Notes under the pieces: model-generated | Database searches by the model: none | The model's input: the letters and a program-made list of their open reading frames with translations, nothing else | Told to the model about the DNA's origin: nothing | Source of the DNA: Ornithodoros turicata | Taxonomy: Eukaryota; Arthropoda; Arachnida; Ixodida; Argasidae | Length of the DNA stretch: 64,000 nucleotides | Reading direction: 5' to 3' | Assembly: GCF_037126465.1 (NCBI RefSeq) | Contig: NC_088202.1 | Location: 31,170,213 to 31,234,212 of the forward strand | Part shown: piece by piece, positions 11,521-23,599 of the stretch | Position numbering within the stretch: the first letter of the stretch is position 1 | How the letters are laid out: each line of letters begins with the position of its first letter | Made by a program: the position numbers and the translations under genes

Positions 11521-12750
11521 ATGCAGGCGGTGCAGGCACTGAAGTGCCCATACTGCGATGTCCCCAGCTTTGGAATACAAGACCTCGTGGAACATATCAG
11601 TATCGTCCACGGTCTCGTCGCTGTCGTGTCAAACGGTAAGCCGTCTGCTTTATGCGCGGTCGAGAAGCAAGCCGTGCTGTCAGCCACGCATTGTCGTCTG
11701 CGTTTCTCGGTGGTAGTTAGGCACGTATTCTAGAGGGTCGTAACGAATATATGGGCACGTATTCAAACCGTGCTCAGGTGTTGCACGAGAAATGTTGGCT
11801 GAGCAGAACATGAATCATGTGCTGACAAGCGTCTGCAAACTTCTTTGCAGCTGAAGATCATGAATGGCTTGCTCAGACGCATTTTAATTTTGACAGCGCC
11901 CAAGGTGGTCCCTCTTCAACAAGAGGTAGTTGCTGCCCAACCAGATGAGTTTGGAGAACCCTGCACGAATGGGCCGAGCATCTCCTTATCCCAAACTGCT
12001 GAAAACAACACAAGCCGACTAAACGGCGTCCTCTGGCCTGACAAGGCAGTAAGGTTCCTTCTAAGCATCTGCCAAGAGGAGGAAGAGAGGAGTGGCACAA
12101 TGAAGTTCACGAAGGCATTTTGGTCCAAGTAAGTGCCTTACTGCACCTGTGCTTTAAGCCGTGCAAACGTTTGGAGAAAGGGTGTAGTGTCAATCCAGAA
12201 ATGTTACAGATGCAAAGGTTCTTATGTTCTACCTCAGGGCTTCAGGCTTGCTTGCGGAAAAGGGATACACGCTGACTTCCACCCAGTGCTCTGACAAGTG
12301 GAAAAATCTTAAGAAAACCTACAAAACAGTGGCAGACAGCAAAAACAAGAGTGTGAATGGAAGGTCTGTTGGGTTTTTCAAGGTTCCTTCATAAAGTCAG
12401 GTTGATTTCATGCCAACACCTGCTTTTTACTTTTACACAGTCAAAAGTGGGAGTATTGGAGTATTATGCACGATATTCTTGGGAAGAAGCCCGAGATACA
12501 GCCACCCGCTTTGGCCTCAACATCTAGTGGACTCCACCTCCTTGAGGACCAAGAACAAACATCAGAAACCCCACATAATGAAGTCTCTCCACCTCGCAAG
12601 AAGAGTCGAACATCAAAAAACAACGTACGCAATGCTGGAGAACGGTTAAGGTTGGAAAATGAGAGGGTTGAACAGCTGCGGACCTTCAATCAGCTGTTCA
12701 GAGAGTACCTTGAAATGAAGAAAGTGCAAATGAACATGCCCAAAAGTTAA
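11521..12750 (+). CDS. Harbinger Myb/SANT-like DNA-binding protein
   Basis: Four exons fit by splice signals and phase: 11521-11635 (donor GGTAAGC), 11851-12128 (donor AAGTAAGT), 12238-12363 and 12441-12750. Exon 1 codes for a C2H2 finger (CPYCDVPSFG ... HISIVH). Exons 2-4 give a Myb_DNA-bind_4/SANT-like module: WPDKAVRFLLSICQ, FTKAFWSKASGLLAEKGY, CSDKWKNLKKTYKTVAD, then KWEYWSIMHDILG. A charged region and a C-terminal helix (RLRLENERVEQLRTFNQL) follow. In Harbinger elements this protein binds the transposon ends and carries the transposase into the nucleus. Oddity: exon 1 in phase leads into AEDHEWLAQTHFNFD in exon 2, while the Myb domain is in another frame, so a single-base frameshift near 11.90-11.94 kb (or a different start in exon 2) is needed. 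It may be a recent pseudogene. Confidence 0.7.
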
Positions 12751-12869
12751 TGCGTTAAGCATTTGTCCTGCTGACAAATGGCTTCTGGCAAACAAGAAGC
12801 ACAGGGTAATGTACCAAAGACTGATGTGCATTTGAAAAAAAAAAGAAGAGAAAAACAGAAAGCAAAAAT

Positions 12870-13530
12870 GACATTTCCACTTTTCTTTGTCATATTTATT
12901 TAATGCAACATGCAGTCGCGTTGCTATGTACATACATGAAATAAATAACAAAACAATGTGCAAATAATGGCCATGCTTGCAATGAATACAGTTCTGGATG
13001 GTTCTCATGACTGTACAGTAAATAAACGATAGTGAATAGTGAAAAGCTTGGAAAGTACATTGGGGGTAAGAACGTAGTACACGGAATTTACAGGATGTCT
13101 ACCAACCGAGAATTATGGCCTGGAAAGTCAGGGAAGATCACAAGCTTTCACTCACTGCAGCATCCTGGGTCTACGGGTGTCTGATGCGCCTTTTGCATTA
13201 GTGTTTCCTGGAGACAAGCACAACACTGACGCCAAAAAAGGTCAACTGAATAATGGCAAAGTATAGTTGAGGCAGAAAGTGCCAGCAAAACCATCCTTTG
13301 CTTGCTTTCAGTAAATTGCTCAGCTTTGTGAACGGCGTTGGTTGTAAAACGTTACATCATGCTTGATGGTCAGGGAGTTTTGTTCCAATTGTCAGCAAAA
13401 GCCAGGAAGGATCAGTGAAGTCTGGTAGACACCCTTTACATAGTAATCAAGTTGAAACGCATGAAAAACTGCCATGGAGCACACGATTACAAGGAATTCC
13501 CTTACAAAAATAAGTTTAGCCAGTCTATTG
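12870..13530. other. Unassigned stretch between the Harbinger genes
   Basis: No gene. A sequence bounded by AGGATGTCTACCAACCG (about 13092) and its partial inverse TCTGGTAGACACCCTTTACA (about 13420) may be a small terminal-inverted-repeat element, but the arms match only over some 15-20 bases. Confidence 0.3.
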
Positions 13531-13589
13531 ACACAATTTGGACGTCCTATTTCCTGAATAGACTTTCTTTGGACTACTGATTATACAGC

Positions 13590-14995
13590 CTGTATGTTTC
13601 AAGTCTATAGACATCTTTTGGACTATCGTGTATCCTTTCTTTGGCCTGTCAATGGGAGATTGGCACCAACAGTCTATAGACAACCTGCTATAGAAAGGAA
13701 ACATATATCTGCCAATGCCTGTCTATTTACTTTCTATAGACTGACGATGGACTGGCCACTGGTCAACATTCCCCTTCGACCATCATATGGCCCCTATTCG
13801 GATTCACGAGCCGTGATCAGTTGAGTCCGAACCTGGAATTTTGCTGAGGTCAAAAGTGATGTTTCTTTCCCTTGTGTTGAGAAGCAATACATGACCATCA
13901 TTGGCACACGTCTAGGATCATTGAGAATAATCCTTAGTGCCATCTGCAATAGCTTAACCAGTGCAAGGACGTAGCACTGTCATCGCCTTCCGAGCAGAAA
14001 AGAGATATCATGTATTACTTGACTTTCGGGCTTCCGCAAATTCGAGTGCCCTGCTTGCCTCTGACGTACGTGTCAGAATGAAGGGTGAAGTGTTCCAGCT
14101 TAATTCAATTATGCATACATCTAACCCCGAATTGAGGAATTGCTTGGAGTAGTAACTCAACACCAAGATAACGCTTGTGTTTGTAACTGCTTTCGGTCTG
14201 AGACATTCAGTAGGTCCATTGAAAGTCAAACTTGTGCAGTGCGTAGTTTCCATGCAGGTTCACATTGATGCAGGTAGCATTCTCACGGCATAAGTTTCAG
14301 TGGACCTACTGAATGTCTCAAACCGGAGGCAGTTACAAACACAGGCGTTATCTTGGTGGTGATTTAATAGTCCAAGATATTGCTTACTTCGGTCTTGGAT
14401 GAATGCGGAATCGAATTAAGCAGGGATACCTCACCCTTCATTCTGACTCAGAGGCAAGCACGACACTCGAATTTGCGGAAGCTCGCAAGTCAAGCAATAT
14501 ATGGTATCTGTTTTCTCTTAGGGATGCCAATGCTACATGCTCAGAGGTGGGCGTCCTGAAACCACTACAATTAAGTAATTGCAAATGGCACATAATGATT
14601 ATCCACCATGACCATGGACATGTGCCAATGACGGCCATGTATTGCCTGTCAGTATAGGTTAAAAACATCAATACATATTCACACAACAGGAACTCAACAT
14701 AATTACGGATTCATATTCAACATATTACAGTTCATGAATCCGAATTGGGTGAATATAATGATAATAGAAAGGAAATCGTGAATCAGTGGCCAGTCAATGG
14801 ACTATAGAAAGTCAATAGACAGGCAATGGCAGTTGGTCATTTCCTTTCTATAGTAGGTTGTCTATAGACAGTTGCTGCCAATCTCCCATTGACCGGCTAT
14901 GGGAAGGAAGGAGGTGTGAACAAAGGTGGTCTATGGGAAGGCAATGGACCGTCTATAGCTTCAATGGACGCTTTGTCCATGGCTTGTCTATTGGC
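13590..14995. repeat. 1.4-kb imperfect palindrome (foldback element)
   Basis: Three nested pairs of arms centre near 14262: about 13651-13765 with 14785-14900 (GGGAGATTGGCACCAACAGT against its inverse; many CTATAG motifs), 13975-14120 with 14400-14515 (TTCGAGTGCC.../CACTCGAATTTGCGGAAGC), and 14160-14250 with 14290-14375 (AACGCTTGTGTTTGTAACTG against CAGTTACAAACACAGGCGTT). This is a foldback MITE with no coding content, inserted inside the Harbinger element. Confidence 0.8.
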
Positions 14996-16050
14996 TGACC
15001 AAATAATTTTTCACAAGGGTTTGCAATATCCTCGCGTTTCTGGATGCCAATCCTCCTTACGTCGGCAGGGGTTTCGTCCTCTGGGACACTCGTCTCATCC
15101 TGCCTGTCAGCAACTGGTGGCTCCTCAAATGTATCACCCCACATCAGGCAAGCATTATGAAAAATACATGCCACAATGATGATGGTGACAATTATGTCTG
15201 GTCGTCGGGTTTCCACACGAAAGAGCCTTCGGAACCGACCCTTCAGCAGTCCGAATGCCCTCTCGATAGTTACCCTTGCCCTAGAAAGATGCACATTGTG
15301 CCTCCTTTCCTTGACTGTCAAGTGACCATTGTCTCTGTATGGCGTCAAGAGATGTGGGCCAATGGGATAGGCAGCATCTCCCACTAGATAACTGTCCAGT
15401 GGGAAGTGATCTGAGTTGAGCATTCCATACACCTCAGAACGGCGAAGCACGCGTGCATCATGCACTGAGCCTGCCTCACCAACTGAACAGTGCAGGAACC
15501 TCATCTCATGATCACAAACTGCCTGTAGCACCACAGAGTGAAAACCCTTCCTGTTGACGTACGAGGAAGCGTTCTCCTTAGGTGCAGTAATTTCTATATG
15601 CGACCCTTCAATTGCTCCCAGGACCTTAGGAAACCGAGATTTACCCGGGAAGCCAAGTATGATGGGTAACGCATCGTGACAGTTGCTAGGCCAGGCAACG
15701 AAGAGACGTGCCATGTCCAAGAGAGCCGAACCAACCCTCCGAACGCAATGGAAGACCGTAGACTTTACCACACCGAAGCGGTCCCCAACACTCCTGCAAG
15801 TGAAAGATAGTGTCATGTAACAGCTGGAGTAAGACAAAGCAAGGCATTCGCACTAGACAGACAGGATACCAATCTGTTGCTGTTCGAAGTGGGCACTACT
15901 AAAAATGTATGGTATGAACAGCAGGATCACATTAGAATTCCTCAACTGAGCAGTATTTCGCTTATTAGGTCATGTAACGTGCAGATACACTTGCCTAAAG
16001 GATTCCAAATTCGCCAGCGACCAGATAACAACAAGAAGCTGCTTCATGAC
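14953..16050 (-). CDS. HARBI1-like PIF/Harbinger transposase
   Basis: Minus strand. Exon A ends at 15995 with KQLLVVIWSLANLESFR; exon B runs 15793-14953. The intron uses a GC-AG pair (AG|GCAAGT ... CTTGCAG), and phase joins ESFR to SVGDRFGVVKSTVFHCVRR, the usual helix-turn-helix region of HARBI1-type proteins. The DDE nuclease follows: GAIEGSHIEI, GEAGSVHDARV, then VERA-type VTIERAFGLLKGRFRR. The first acidic residue is Glu (GAIEG) where many homologues have Asp, which could matter for activity. The N-terminus is unresolved: a candidate ATG (MAAEADDVF) about 100 bases upstream is followed by in-frame stops, so the 5' part looks degraded. The last dozen or so codons lie inside the 13.6-15.0 kb palindrome, so the native C-terminus may have been replaced. 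Confidence 0.8.
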
Positions 16051-16683
16051 GGGAATCGTGGGCCGTCCGGGGTGAATAGTTGCAGATTCTAATGCTGGGG
16101 CCAACAGCTTGCTGGGGCGTCAACTTCTACGAACATGTCCTAGTCAAAAACGTCGTCTGCCTCTGCCGCCATGTTTGCTGAGGCGGGCGTAACTCGTAAT
16201 GGGCGAAAATTTCTAAACGCGGGTACCTACCCACAGGTCACGTGACATCTCACTCGGGTGATGTGGTTCGTAACCCAGGGGTTGCCCGGGTAGAATAAAA
16301 AAAACGCACCCAATGTAACCTCCTTTCTTTGCAATTTTGCGCTCAAACTACGAGCCGTCAAAAAAGGGGCGGAGCCAAGGGCTCATTTCCACGGATTTTC
16401 GGCGAATTTCTTGCGGCAATTGGCATTAAATTACGAGTGGGATTATGTGCTATACTGAGTAAAATTACCACGGGGAAGCCATTTCCACAAAGAAAACGTT
16501 AGGTTGCCTTCGGAAATTTCGAAGTTCAATTCAAGAAATTAACGTTCCGTGAATCGAAATGAAATAAGAATGTTACTAATATGTGACAAAAGTTATTGGC
16601 AGAAAAAAATCTCTTGCCCGCATGTCTCTCCGGGGCCTACGTTTCTTACTATTAATTTCTATCATGGTTGGTGGACCACCCTG

Positions 16684-18005
16684 TACACTCATAATTCTGT
16701 GTACGCGTGCAACTTTGGATGCGCTCAGTGCAGAATTAGTGGTTTTCAATTTCATCTACGAAGGTGTTTACTGTTTTTTCCACATAGTGCGTGCGGTCTT
16801 AAGTACCCTTGCATTCGCGTCTCTGTTCAACATCTTAAGTGGCGTGTAAAGTATCTAACTTTTCTGCAGCATACTGTTTACATCCTTTTGCTTGACGATA
16901 TGTATGACGATGCTGATATCTACATTTACGCTTTCTACAGCGGGTGACGTCAACTTACGAGGCGGTATTGCTAGCCAGTATTGTGACTACAGTATTGCTA
17001 TTCCGTACGTATAACACAGAAAGATGCACTTACCTGCAGCTCGGAACGAAAACATCGCGCACTCAGCGTAGTAGATGTGTTTACTTCACACACATAAAAA
17101 TGCTCATGTCACAGCGAGCACGAAAAATGTTGAGACGAAAACATTCAGACTACATTTTTTTCGCTTCATTTCTCTTCCACAGCTACCTAAGCTGACTACA
17201 CAACCAACGACCCTAGTTGCCCTTATCACCGCAAGCGACGTAGCTTTTCATTTCATTGCTTCGAAGTCACGTTACTCTGCGTGTTTCCGTGACCTTCGTA
17301 CTTCTTCCCTGTTGTATCGTAGTGCTATCAGCAATGTGTCGGATAGCCGACAAGTGCTCGTCCGCCCCCACCCCAAGCAGCAAGATCTACCTTCCAGTTC
17401 AAGTGCATGCGGATGGCCGGCAGACGTCTTATCAGTGGTGCGCTTCATGTCGCACGGCTACCCACGAAGAAAACAGTCTTGTGTGCACGCATTTTGAGTA
17501 GATTGTGCTGCTTGGGACGTGTCACATCTGCAAACAGCAAAAAGTGTTGAAAGTATCAGTAAACGGGTAGAAATCCAGCGAACGGGTAGGGAATATGAAG
17601 GGAGTGCCTCAAGATGAGAGCCGCCGATATTTCGAACAGAAACTGTTCTTCTGGGCGCGTCGTCCTCATTGGCGTGGTATTTAAATGGTTAGGTATGACG
17701 TGTTAAAGCTTCATGCGAATTGTAGGTCAACAGTCCGGGGTAAGAAAGTGTAAGTTTAGGCTTTTACGGCCGAGGTGAATGGCCGCTTTGTGTGGAGGCG
17801 AGTGTGGAGGGAATTATGTGAATGAAGTTGTCTTTGCACCGGACCGGTTACAAAAATGCGAAGTTCACGAACAACGGGACGAAATCAGTATCATGAAATG
17901 AAGTATCAGTGATCCCCGCATTTCCCTTATACGTACATGAAAAAAAAAAAACGAAAAAGTACTGCAAGATTACATTATTGTGGACACCGCTGTTGAGTTA
18001 TCTAA
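16684..18005. other. No recognised gene
   Basis: No domain-bearing frame seen. At about 17611-17670 a stretch containing GCCGCCGATATTTCGAACAG, ACTGTTCTTCTGGGCGCGTC and GTGGTATTTAA looks like part of a dispersed repeat. GTGCTGCTTGGG at about 17504 matches the end of MITE family A. Confidence 0.4.
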
Positions 18006-18205
18006 CGGTCTTCTTTGTGTTTTGTCTTTTTGTGTAAGACAAAAGGAAAAGTAATGCACAGTTCTTGTTCACACCATAATATGTTAACGTAATAGAGGAG
18101 TGTGATAAAAAGGCAAGTTCTAAGTGGCAACAGTATTGCAGGGTCAAGTTCTTCCCTCTTTTTTACATTCAAACTGAACTCAACAAGTTCCAAGTAGCGA
18201 ATATT

Positions 18206-18212
18206 TATTTGA
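18206..18212 (-). terminator. Poly(A) signal of the Gly/Tyr-rich peptide gene
   Basis: AAATAAATA on the minus strand (TATTTATTT on +), about 20 bases past the stop at 18232-18234. Confidence 0.5.
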
Positions 18213-18231
18213 CAACGTCAGACCTAGTCCT

Positions 18232-18516
18232 TCAACCATAAAAGCCTCCATAACCGATGTACCTCTTGTAGCCATAGCCGCCGTATCCAAGGCCTCCGTA
18301 TCCTAAGCCATATCCTCCGTATCCCAAGCCGTAACCAAGGCCGTACCCTCCGAGGCCGTATCCGAGTCCATATCCAAGACCTCCATACCCGAGGCCGTAT
18401 CCCAGTCCGTAGCCGAGTCCCCCGTAGCCCAGTCCAAGTCCATAGCCAAGGCCATAGCCACCATAGTAGCCAGCCGAAGTGACGGCGGCAACCAAGCAGA
18501 ATACAGCGAAGTAAAG
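18232..18516 (-). CDS. Secreted Gly-Tyr-Leu-rich repeat peptide, last exon
   Basis: Minus-strand exon beginning after a CCCTGTAG acceptor at 18517. It opens with LYFAVFCLVAAVTSAG, the hydrophobic core and cleavage region of a signal peptide, so a short first exon carrying the ATG (not located) should lie upstream. The mature part is about 75 residues of GYGLGYG/GGLGYG repeats and ends YKRYIGYGGFYG, then TGA. Low-complexity GYG peptides occur in arthropod cuticle, in tick salivary/cement secretions and among antimicrobial peptides; the sequence alone does not decide between them. Codons are repetitive but varied (CCG/TCC alternation on +), which argues for selection on protein rather than a simple microsatellite. 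An AATAAA lies just downstream. One of two likely host genes in the window. Confidence 0.75.
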   Translation of the reverse strand, partial: LYFAVFCLVAAVTSAGYYGGYGLGYGLGLGYGGLGYGLGYGLGYGGLGYGLGYGLGGYGLGYGLGYGGYGLGYGGLGYGGYGYKRYIGYGGFYG

Positions 18517-18559
18517 CTACAGGGAAGCGACACAACAGCCAATGTAACAATAGACGTAG

Positions 18560-21500
18560 CAATCTAAGAAGTCAAAAAGTAGAAACTACACTGCAGTAAA
18601 TTTGGAAGTGAACTTCATATGACCAATTTGACAGTCACACCACTCACATGAACTCGTACAGACTGAAGCTTTTACAAATATTTTGTTTTAAAGGTCAAAC
18701 AGCGATCTCATACTTTATCGACCTTATCGACCTCTTTCACTCGGAAAACTGCCAAAGAAGCGGTCATTTATTAGAGCAATGGGATAGCGTTCTTCGCACT
18801 TCACTTTCCATGATTTCGGGATGCTTTTTATTGTTAGTAACTGACGTGTATTGCGGGAATTACATTGCCCCGAGGAAATTCGTTGTCTAATTATATGTGG
18901 TACGATCAATTCAAACAATTACGTACTTGGGGATAGTGAAGTAATTGATCGACGCTTCCGCGGTTTATCACATTATAATATTGAAAGGATGGGCAGATTA
19001 AAATAAACATCAATCCGCTGTAGTCCTAATGCCCAAAATGCTTAATAGACAACTATCACATAGCGTATGTTGCAAACAGACCGCGTTGCACAAGAGAACT
19101 TTGCGTTGTACAAGACAACGAAACAAGCAGATGCTTGCGATATTTGAAGAGCACTGATTTTAAGAACTCGAAACATGCTCCTCTATCTACAGCGAAAAAG
19201 AGAGTCGACGGTCTCCACTATTTGTGAGCACGGGTGTCACAGTTCGAAGAAAGACATGTATCCACATTATTCCATTTGAGGACAGCACGTATACGTGCTA
19301 ATGAGCAGAACATGTTCCTGCCGCACAACAAAGGCATCTATGTGCTAACTGTTGGTTGCTTCGCAAATGCAACACCGAAACCCAGTGTTTTGATAGATGA
19401 ATTTGATAGACTTGGGTATCCGAGCGCGAATACTTTTAGTCGAATGGCTTCGGGATCAGTCTTAGCGAATTGGGAATGAAATTGCCATTGCCACCTTGTT
19501 TTGCACAATTCCGAACTCCTATGTGCTAGTATTATTTCGGCATGCCTGCTTTTCCTACGGAGCATCGGCATCGTTCCTTCGTGATAATGCGTCGTCTGTC
19601 ATGTTTCCCTTTGATCGTCAACACACCAACATGTTACTGAACATGGTAAGCACAACTGGAGGTGTCACTTGTAAGGCTCCCTAAAGCCTTACTATGCGGC
19701 AGCGTACGCTGTTGAAAGTGGCAAAATCGACATCTTTAGTACTCCTAAAATCATCATCATCACAAAATCGAGAGAAAAAAAAGCAGCAGAGAAACAAAAA
19801 AACAAGCAAGCGCAACAGCTCACCAGAGACTTCATAATTGCCCTCTTCGCCTTTTTGTGGACTTCAAGTCTGCGAAGCCTCCATCCCGCCGCCTCCTATA
19901 TATGCGGACAAACCGATCATGTGACTTCCCCGACATGCCTTGTTGGACAACGACACAAAAGGGAGAGCATATAGGAGGCAACGCAATTTTCAGATATTGT
20001 TTCGAAATACGGATACACACTCTGTTTCTGCGCTCTGGGAATACTCAGAATCTGGGACTTTTCCCGTTGGTCTACACGTACCCGGTTTCCTCGTGGAGCG
20101 TAGAAAGGGGCGTGGACAGCTGAAATGCCGCAAAGCCTTTCGCGGTCAAGTGTCGCCGGAACTGTGCTCGGTCGACGGCATCTTTACGCGAGCGACAGTG
20201 TTCTTGACCAGTCCTTTTGTGTGTGTCCCCTGTATACAGGTGACGAAACGGGCGGATGTGCGGCAGAATGTGGCAATAGGTTCGGCAAGGCACTGTTTGT
20301 GGAAGAACTTGGAACTCCGAAACAATGTTCGCGGCAATGTGCGGTTGTCGAGGTTTATATTGACATTGCATGCGTCTGTGTCGTTATATGCGTTGCAGAG
20401 CCATGTTGAAACCGGCGTGGAAGTTGATGCCGTCACCTTCGGTTGTAAGGTCAGTTACCACGATCGGAGATTTCCGTAATCACGGTAATTTAAATTTTGT
20501 TTTCTGGATGATGTCTCAAGAGAGACGTATTCGTTAGTACTTCTGTCTATAGAATCGCAGAAGGCGAGGGAGGTGACTTTTCCTATTGTAACGAAATAGT
20601 TGGACCACACAGAAAGCGAGGCAATATTTTGTAAAACAGGAAGTACTTAACACAGTGTTCACAAATTTACGAAGAAAATAAGCGAGATATTTTGTGCCTC
20701 CGCGTAAGCTGGGTCTTTACGGCGCTAACTGGCACCTGGACTTCTTGATTCCAGACGCAGGCCCTGTAATATCTTACGAATGAAATTTTCTGTGGTTCAC
20801 CTTCCAACGCTTCGGCGCCACACATAATTACGGTGATGATCATGACTGAAGTTCTAATGGCGCACGGACAACTAGTGTCCGTACATAATGAGGACGTTTA
20901 CGTACTTTTACATTAGCAGGTTGTTGCTCCTCCGCAAGAACGACAAAGATTAAGTCTGACTACAGCCGAAATTGGTTATAGGGTAGCAACTTCTGCGGCG
21001 AAACATCTCATGTCATGATCATGATCACGTGTCCCTTGTTGTTGTTGTGCACCCGAAATGCCCTGAGTTGGTATCATGGCTTCACAAGCGCTACAGAGGT
21101 TAGCGTATTTCGCCGGTAGGTACGATCCGAAGTAATTTGTACTTCAACTGCCAAGACTTACCAACTCACGTTATGACCAGAGTCCGGAAAAGACTCTTAG
21201 GCATGACTTCACAAACGCTGGTTATCATTGAATCGAGATCAAGGATTGCCAAAACTTCAAGTGAACACTCAATTTCTTGTTACAGACGTTAGTTGGTGAC
21301 GTGATGAATGTTTTAATGACAATAACTCCCTATACAGTGAAGCAGAGTTCATAGTAAAATTCGTAAAGGGATTTTGTGGTGTGTCTGTCCCACCGTGTTC
21401 CATATTCTTGGGGTTTTACATTATGCATCATCTTCACCAGCTCGCTTGCTTCTTAGTCAGTTTTTCATTGTAAAATTCAAGTTAAGGGACTGTTGATCGT

Positions 21501-23340
21501 GGTTCAAATGCTAATCGGCGTTGGTGAAACCGGGCCCTAGAGCTGCAATCGTTGAAGTATGATGAATGAATAATTTTGTTTTGTCACTCGCCCATATGTC
21601 TACAGCACTCGTGTTTGCATAGTTCACATCAGTGGGTACCGCAATTGTTGTGGTGAGTCACCCCATCCCATCGTCATTCATGTAGCAGTTGTTGTTGTAG
21701 TTGTTGAGTGGCCAGACGTTCCATTTTGACAGCGACAGTCCCGTTTTTGGGGATCGATTTCAGCGACTCGCCTTTTTTTGGTTCAGTGAAGGTTTATGTC
21801 CCGTTTTCGCGGACGGCGAACACTTTCGGAATCAGCATGAAGAGGAGAAAGCAATGAGGAAAGCAGTGTTTACTCCTCGTACGCCTTTGAATAATTTTTA
21901 GCATATATACCATGAAAATATTTTCTTCTATGGAATACTATTTGTTGCTGCAGCGGCTGTTACGTCAGTGCTTTTGTTCTGCGCAGAGGGCGATGAAACT
22001 CCCCATTCATCATCTCAAATAAAGTTGTTACTGTCGTCGTTCTGTGCAATGATGGTCTCAGTGTAACTTTCGCGATGTTGAAGTTAGTGTGCTAGTGGAA
22101 CCTTGCTCTGGCAACATTCTGTCACGGTTCGGAAATGGCGAAAAAAAGTGCGTGAGTTTTCAAGAAAGTTATTCTGAAAAAAAATGGTTTTTGTTTTTTT
22201 AGTTGGAATTATTTCAGGTTCAGGTTTTTAGAGTTATTGCTGAATCTGCATAAAGTGCATGTTATTCCCTTCGCGCATGGAAGACGCGGTGACTTGGTTC
22301 ACGATTGTACAGTGTTGTTTTATTCAACAAACAATAATTCCAGTACGCTTTGCTCATTGTTCTGCATCGTCACCCAACACTTCTGTCCTTCAAAAATATG
22401 GGCAGCTCAATTATAACGCTTTCAATGTATTGCCCTGGCACATCTCGCGCCTCTATTGGGCCCTGTATTTTGCACGTCCACAGTGGTACCAGTGTCTGAC
22501 TACCTATAGTGTTAGGAATCAACCATACACATCAACAGGAATCAACCATAACTCGGGGGCACTTTCAACGGAAGCGATCATCCTGAAAGGGATATCGCGT
22601 GCGAAACCTTTTATTCTCCACTAAACTCGTCACTAAGAAACATTGTGAAAATCGCGTCCTTCTCCGGGAATGCTTCGCTGCTTCTCAAACTTTAAAATAA
22701 ATCGAGTCTAGGACAGCTACCCTCATTATACATAGTAACCATTCGTCCATTCATCATGCAAACCGCCCATGGCAAGCACGCATGGCTTGGAACAAAAGAA
22801 ATGCCGAGTGACTGGACGTCTTGCTCGCGTTCGTATCGCTGATTGCAAATCTCTGAGTTTGTCAATGCGCTGTTTCGGGGACAGTGAAAACGAATTCTTG
22901 TCTCGTTTCTTTAGTTGTTTTCAATACTTCTTTTCTCATGTCACTTCTTCCTTCCAACGGAAATGAAAGTATTTTCTCGACCAGCCGAGTCTAGTACGAA
23001 AAGAGCGAAAACGAAATCAGGGTCGTTACGCCAGATGATTTTACGCCTCCGCGGTCCTCTTTAGCTTTTTATTCTCTCATAACTACGAAAGTTTCCGGTT
23101 GTTTTCCTCTCCGTACTTAGTGACCCACGACCTTCGTGATTCGTTGCGTTCGTGGCTGGCCGCAGCTTTACGATTTCTTCGGCAAACGCATATCTTGAGC
23201 GTATCTAAACGCCTCACTACCAGCGCACGTGTCCCGTGTATAGATGCATGCGAGAACAGAAAATACGGGACAGTATTCTGGCCAAGATCTTATGTTCAGA
23301 TGGCAGCGACAGTATCCAAACTCGCACGATGTCCGTGCCT
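18560..23340. other. Long stretch without a recognised gene
   Basis: I examined both strands and found no protein I can name. At 20838-20890 a fragment containing AATGGCGCACGGACAACTAG resembles the repeat at 23349-23400 (ATGGCGCACGGACAAATAAG), a dispersed short element. The rest is unassigned; ORFs such as the 179-codon frame at 19940-20479 lack domain character. Confidence 0.4.
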
Positions 23341-23344
23341 GTAA

Positions 23345-23400
23345 GATTATGATGATGATGATTCGGGTTTTTATGGCGCACGGACAAATAAGGTGCCCCT
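23345..23400. repeat. Dispersed short repeat with (GAT)n head
   Basis: (ATGATG)n followed by ATTCGGGTTTTTATGGCGCA. A related copy is at about 20838-20890. Possibly the 3' part of a SINE. Confidence 0.4.
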
Positions 23401-23599
23401 GTAAGAACCACCACAGCACCCACAACAGCGATACTTGAAACTGGCGTATCCGCACTCCCGCGGACATTGAGTGTTACCGCTCATCTAAGGTCCCTGCATT
23501 TGTTAGAAGGCGGTGGAACTGTTTGCCGTAGACGGCCACGCTCAGGCGGACAGCGTCACGACTATCGCAGGGGGGATCGTGCGGCCTGGGCCGACTTCA

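Larger units (their letters stand above)
11122..16312. mobile_element. PIF/Harbinger DNA transposon (two-gene)
   Basis: The left end GGTGCGTCTTTTTATTCTAC is mirrored at about 16285-16312 (GTAGAATAAAAAAAACGCACC). Between them lie a Myb/SANT-like gene on + (11521-12750) and a HARBI1-like transposase on - (14953-16050): the convergent two-gene content that defines this superfamily. The 3-bp target duplication could not be assigned with confidence because the left end is duplicated. A 1.4-kb palindrome (13.6-15.0 kb) lies between the genes. Confidence 0.75.
8837..16683. mobile_element. TA-flanked element with ~380-bp inverted ends, host of nested Harbinger
   Basis: The left end CAGGGTGGTCCCCCAACAAT (8837) and the right end (...ATGGTTGGTGGACCACCCTG, ending 16683) are inverted copies, each flanked by TA. 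Similarity extends inward about 380 bp on each side, for example CGTAGGCCCCGGAGAGACATG on the left, GGCAACCTAACGTTTT, and AAGGAGGTTACATT at about 9193 versus 16313. This is the architecture of a Tc1/mariner-type foldback MITE that was later split by other insertions, including the Harbinger element at 11.1-16.3 kb. Confidence 0.7.

Noticed and set aside
17611..17680. Hammerhead ribozyme or Penelope-type end
   Set aside because: GCCGCCGATATTTCGAACAG is suggestive, but the CTGATGAG...GAAA core is not present.
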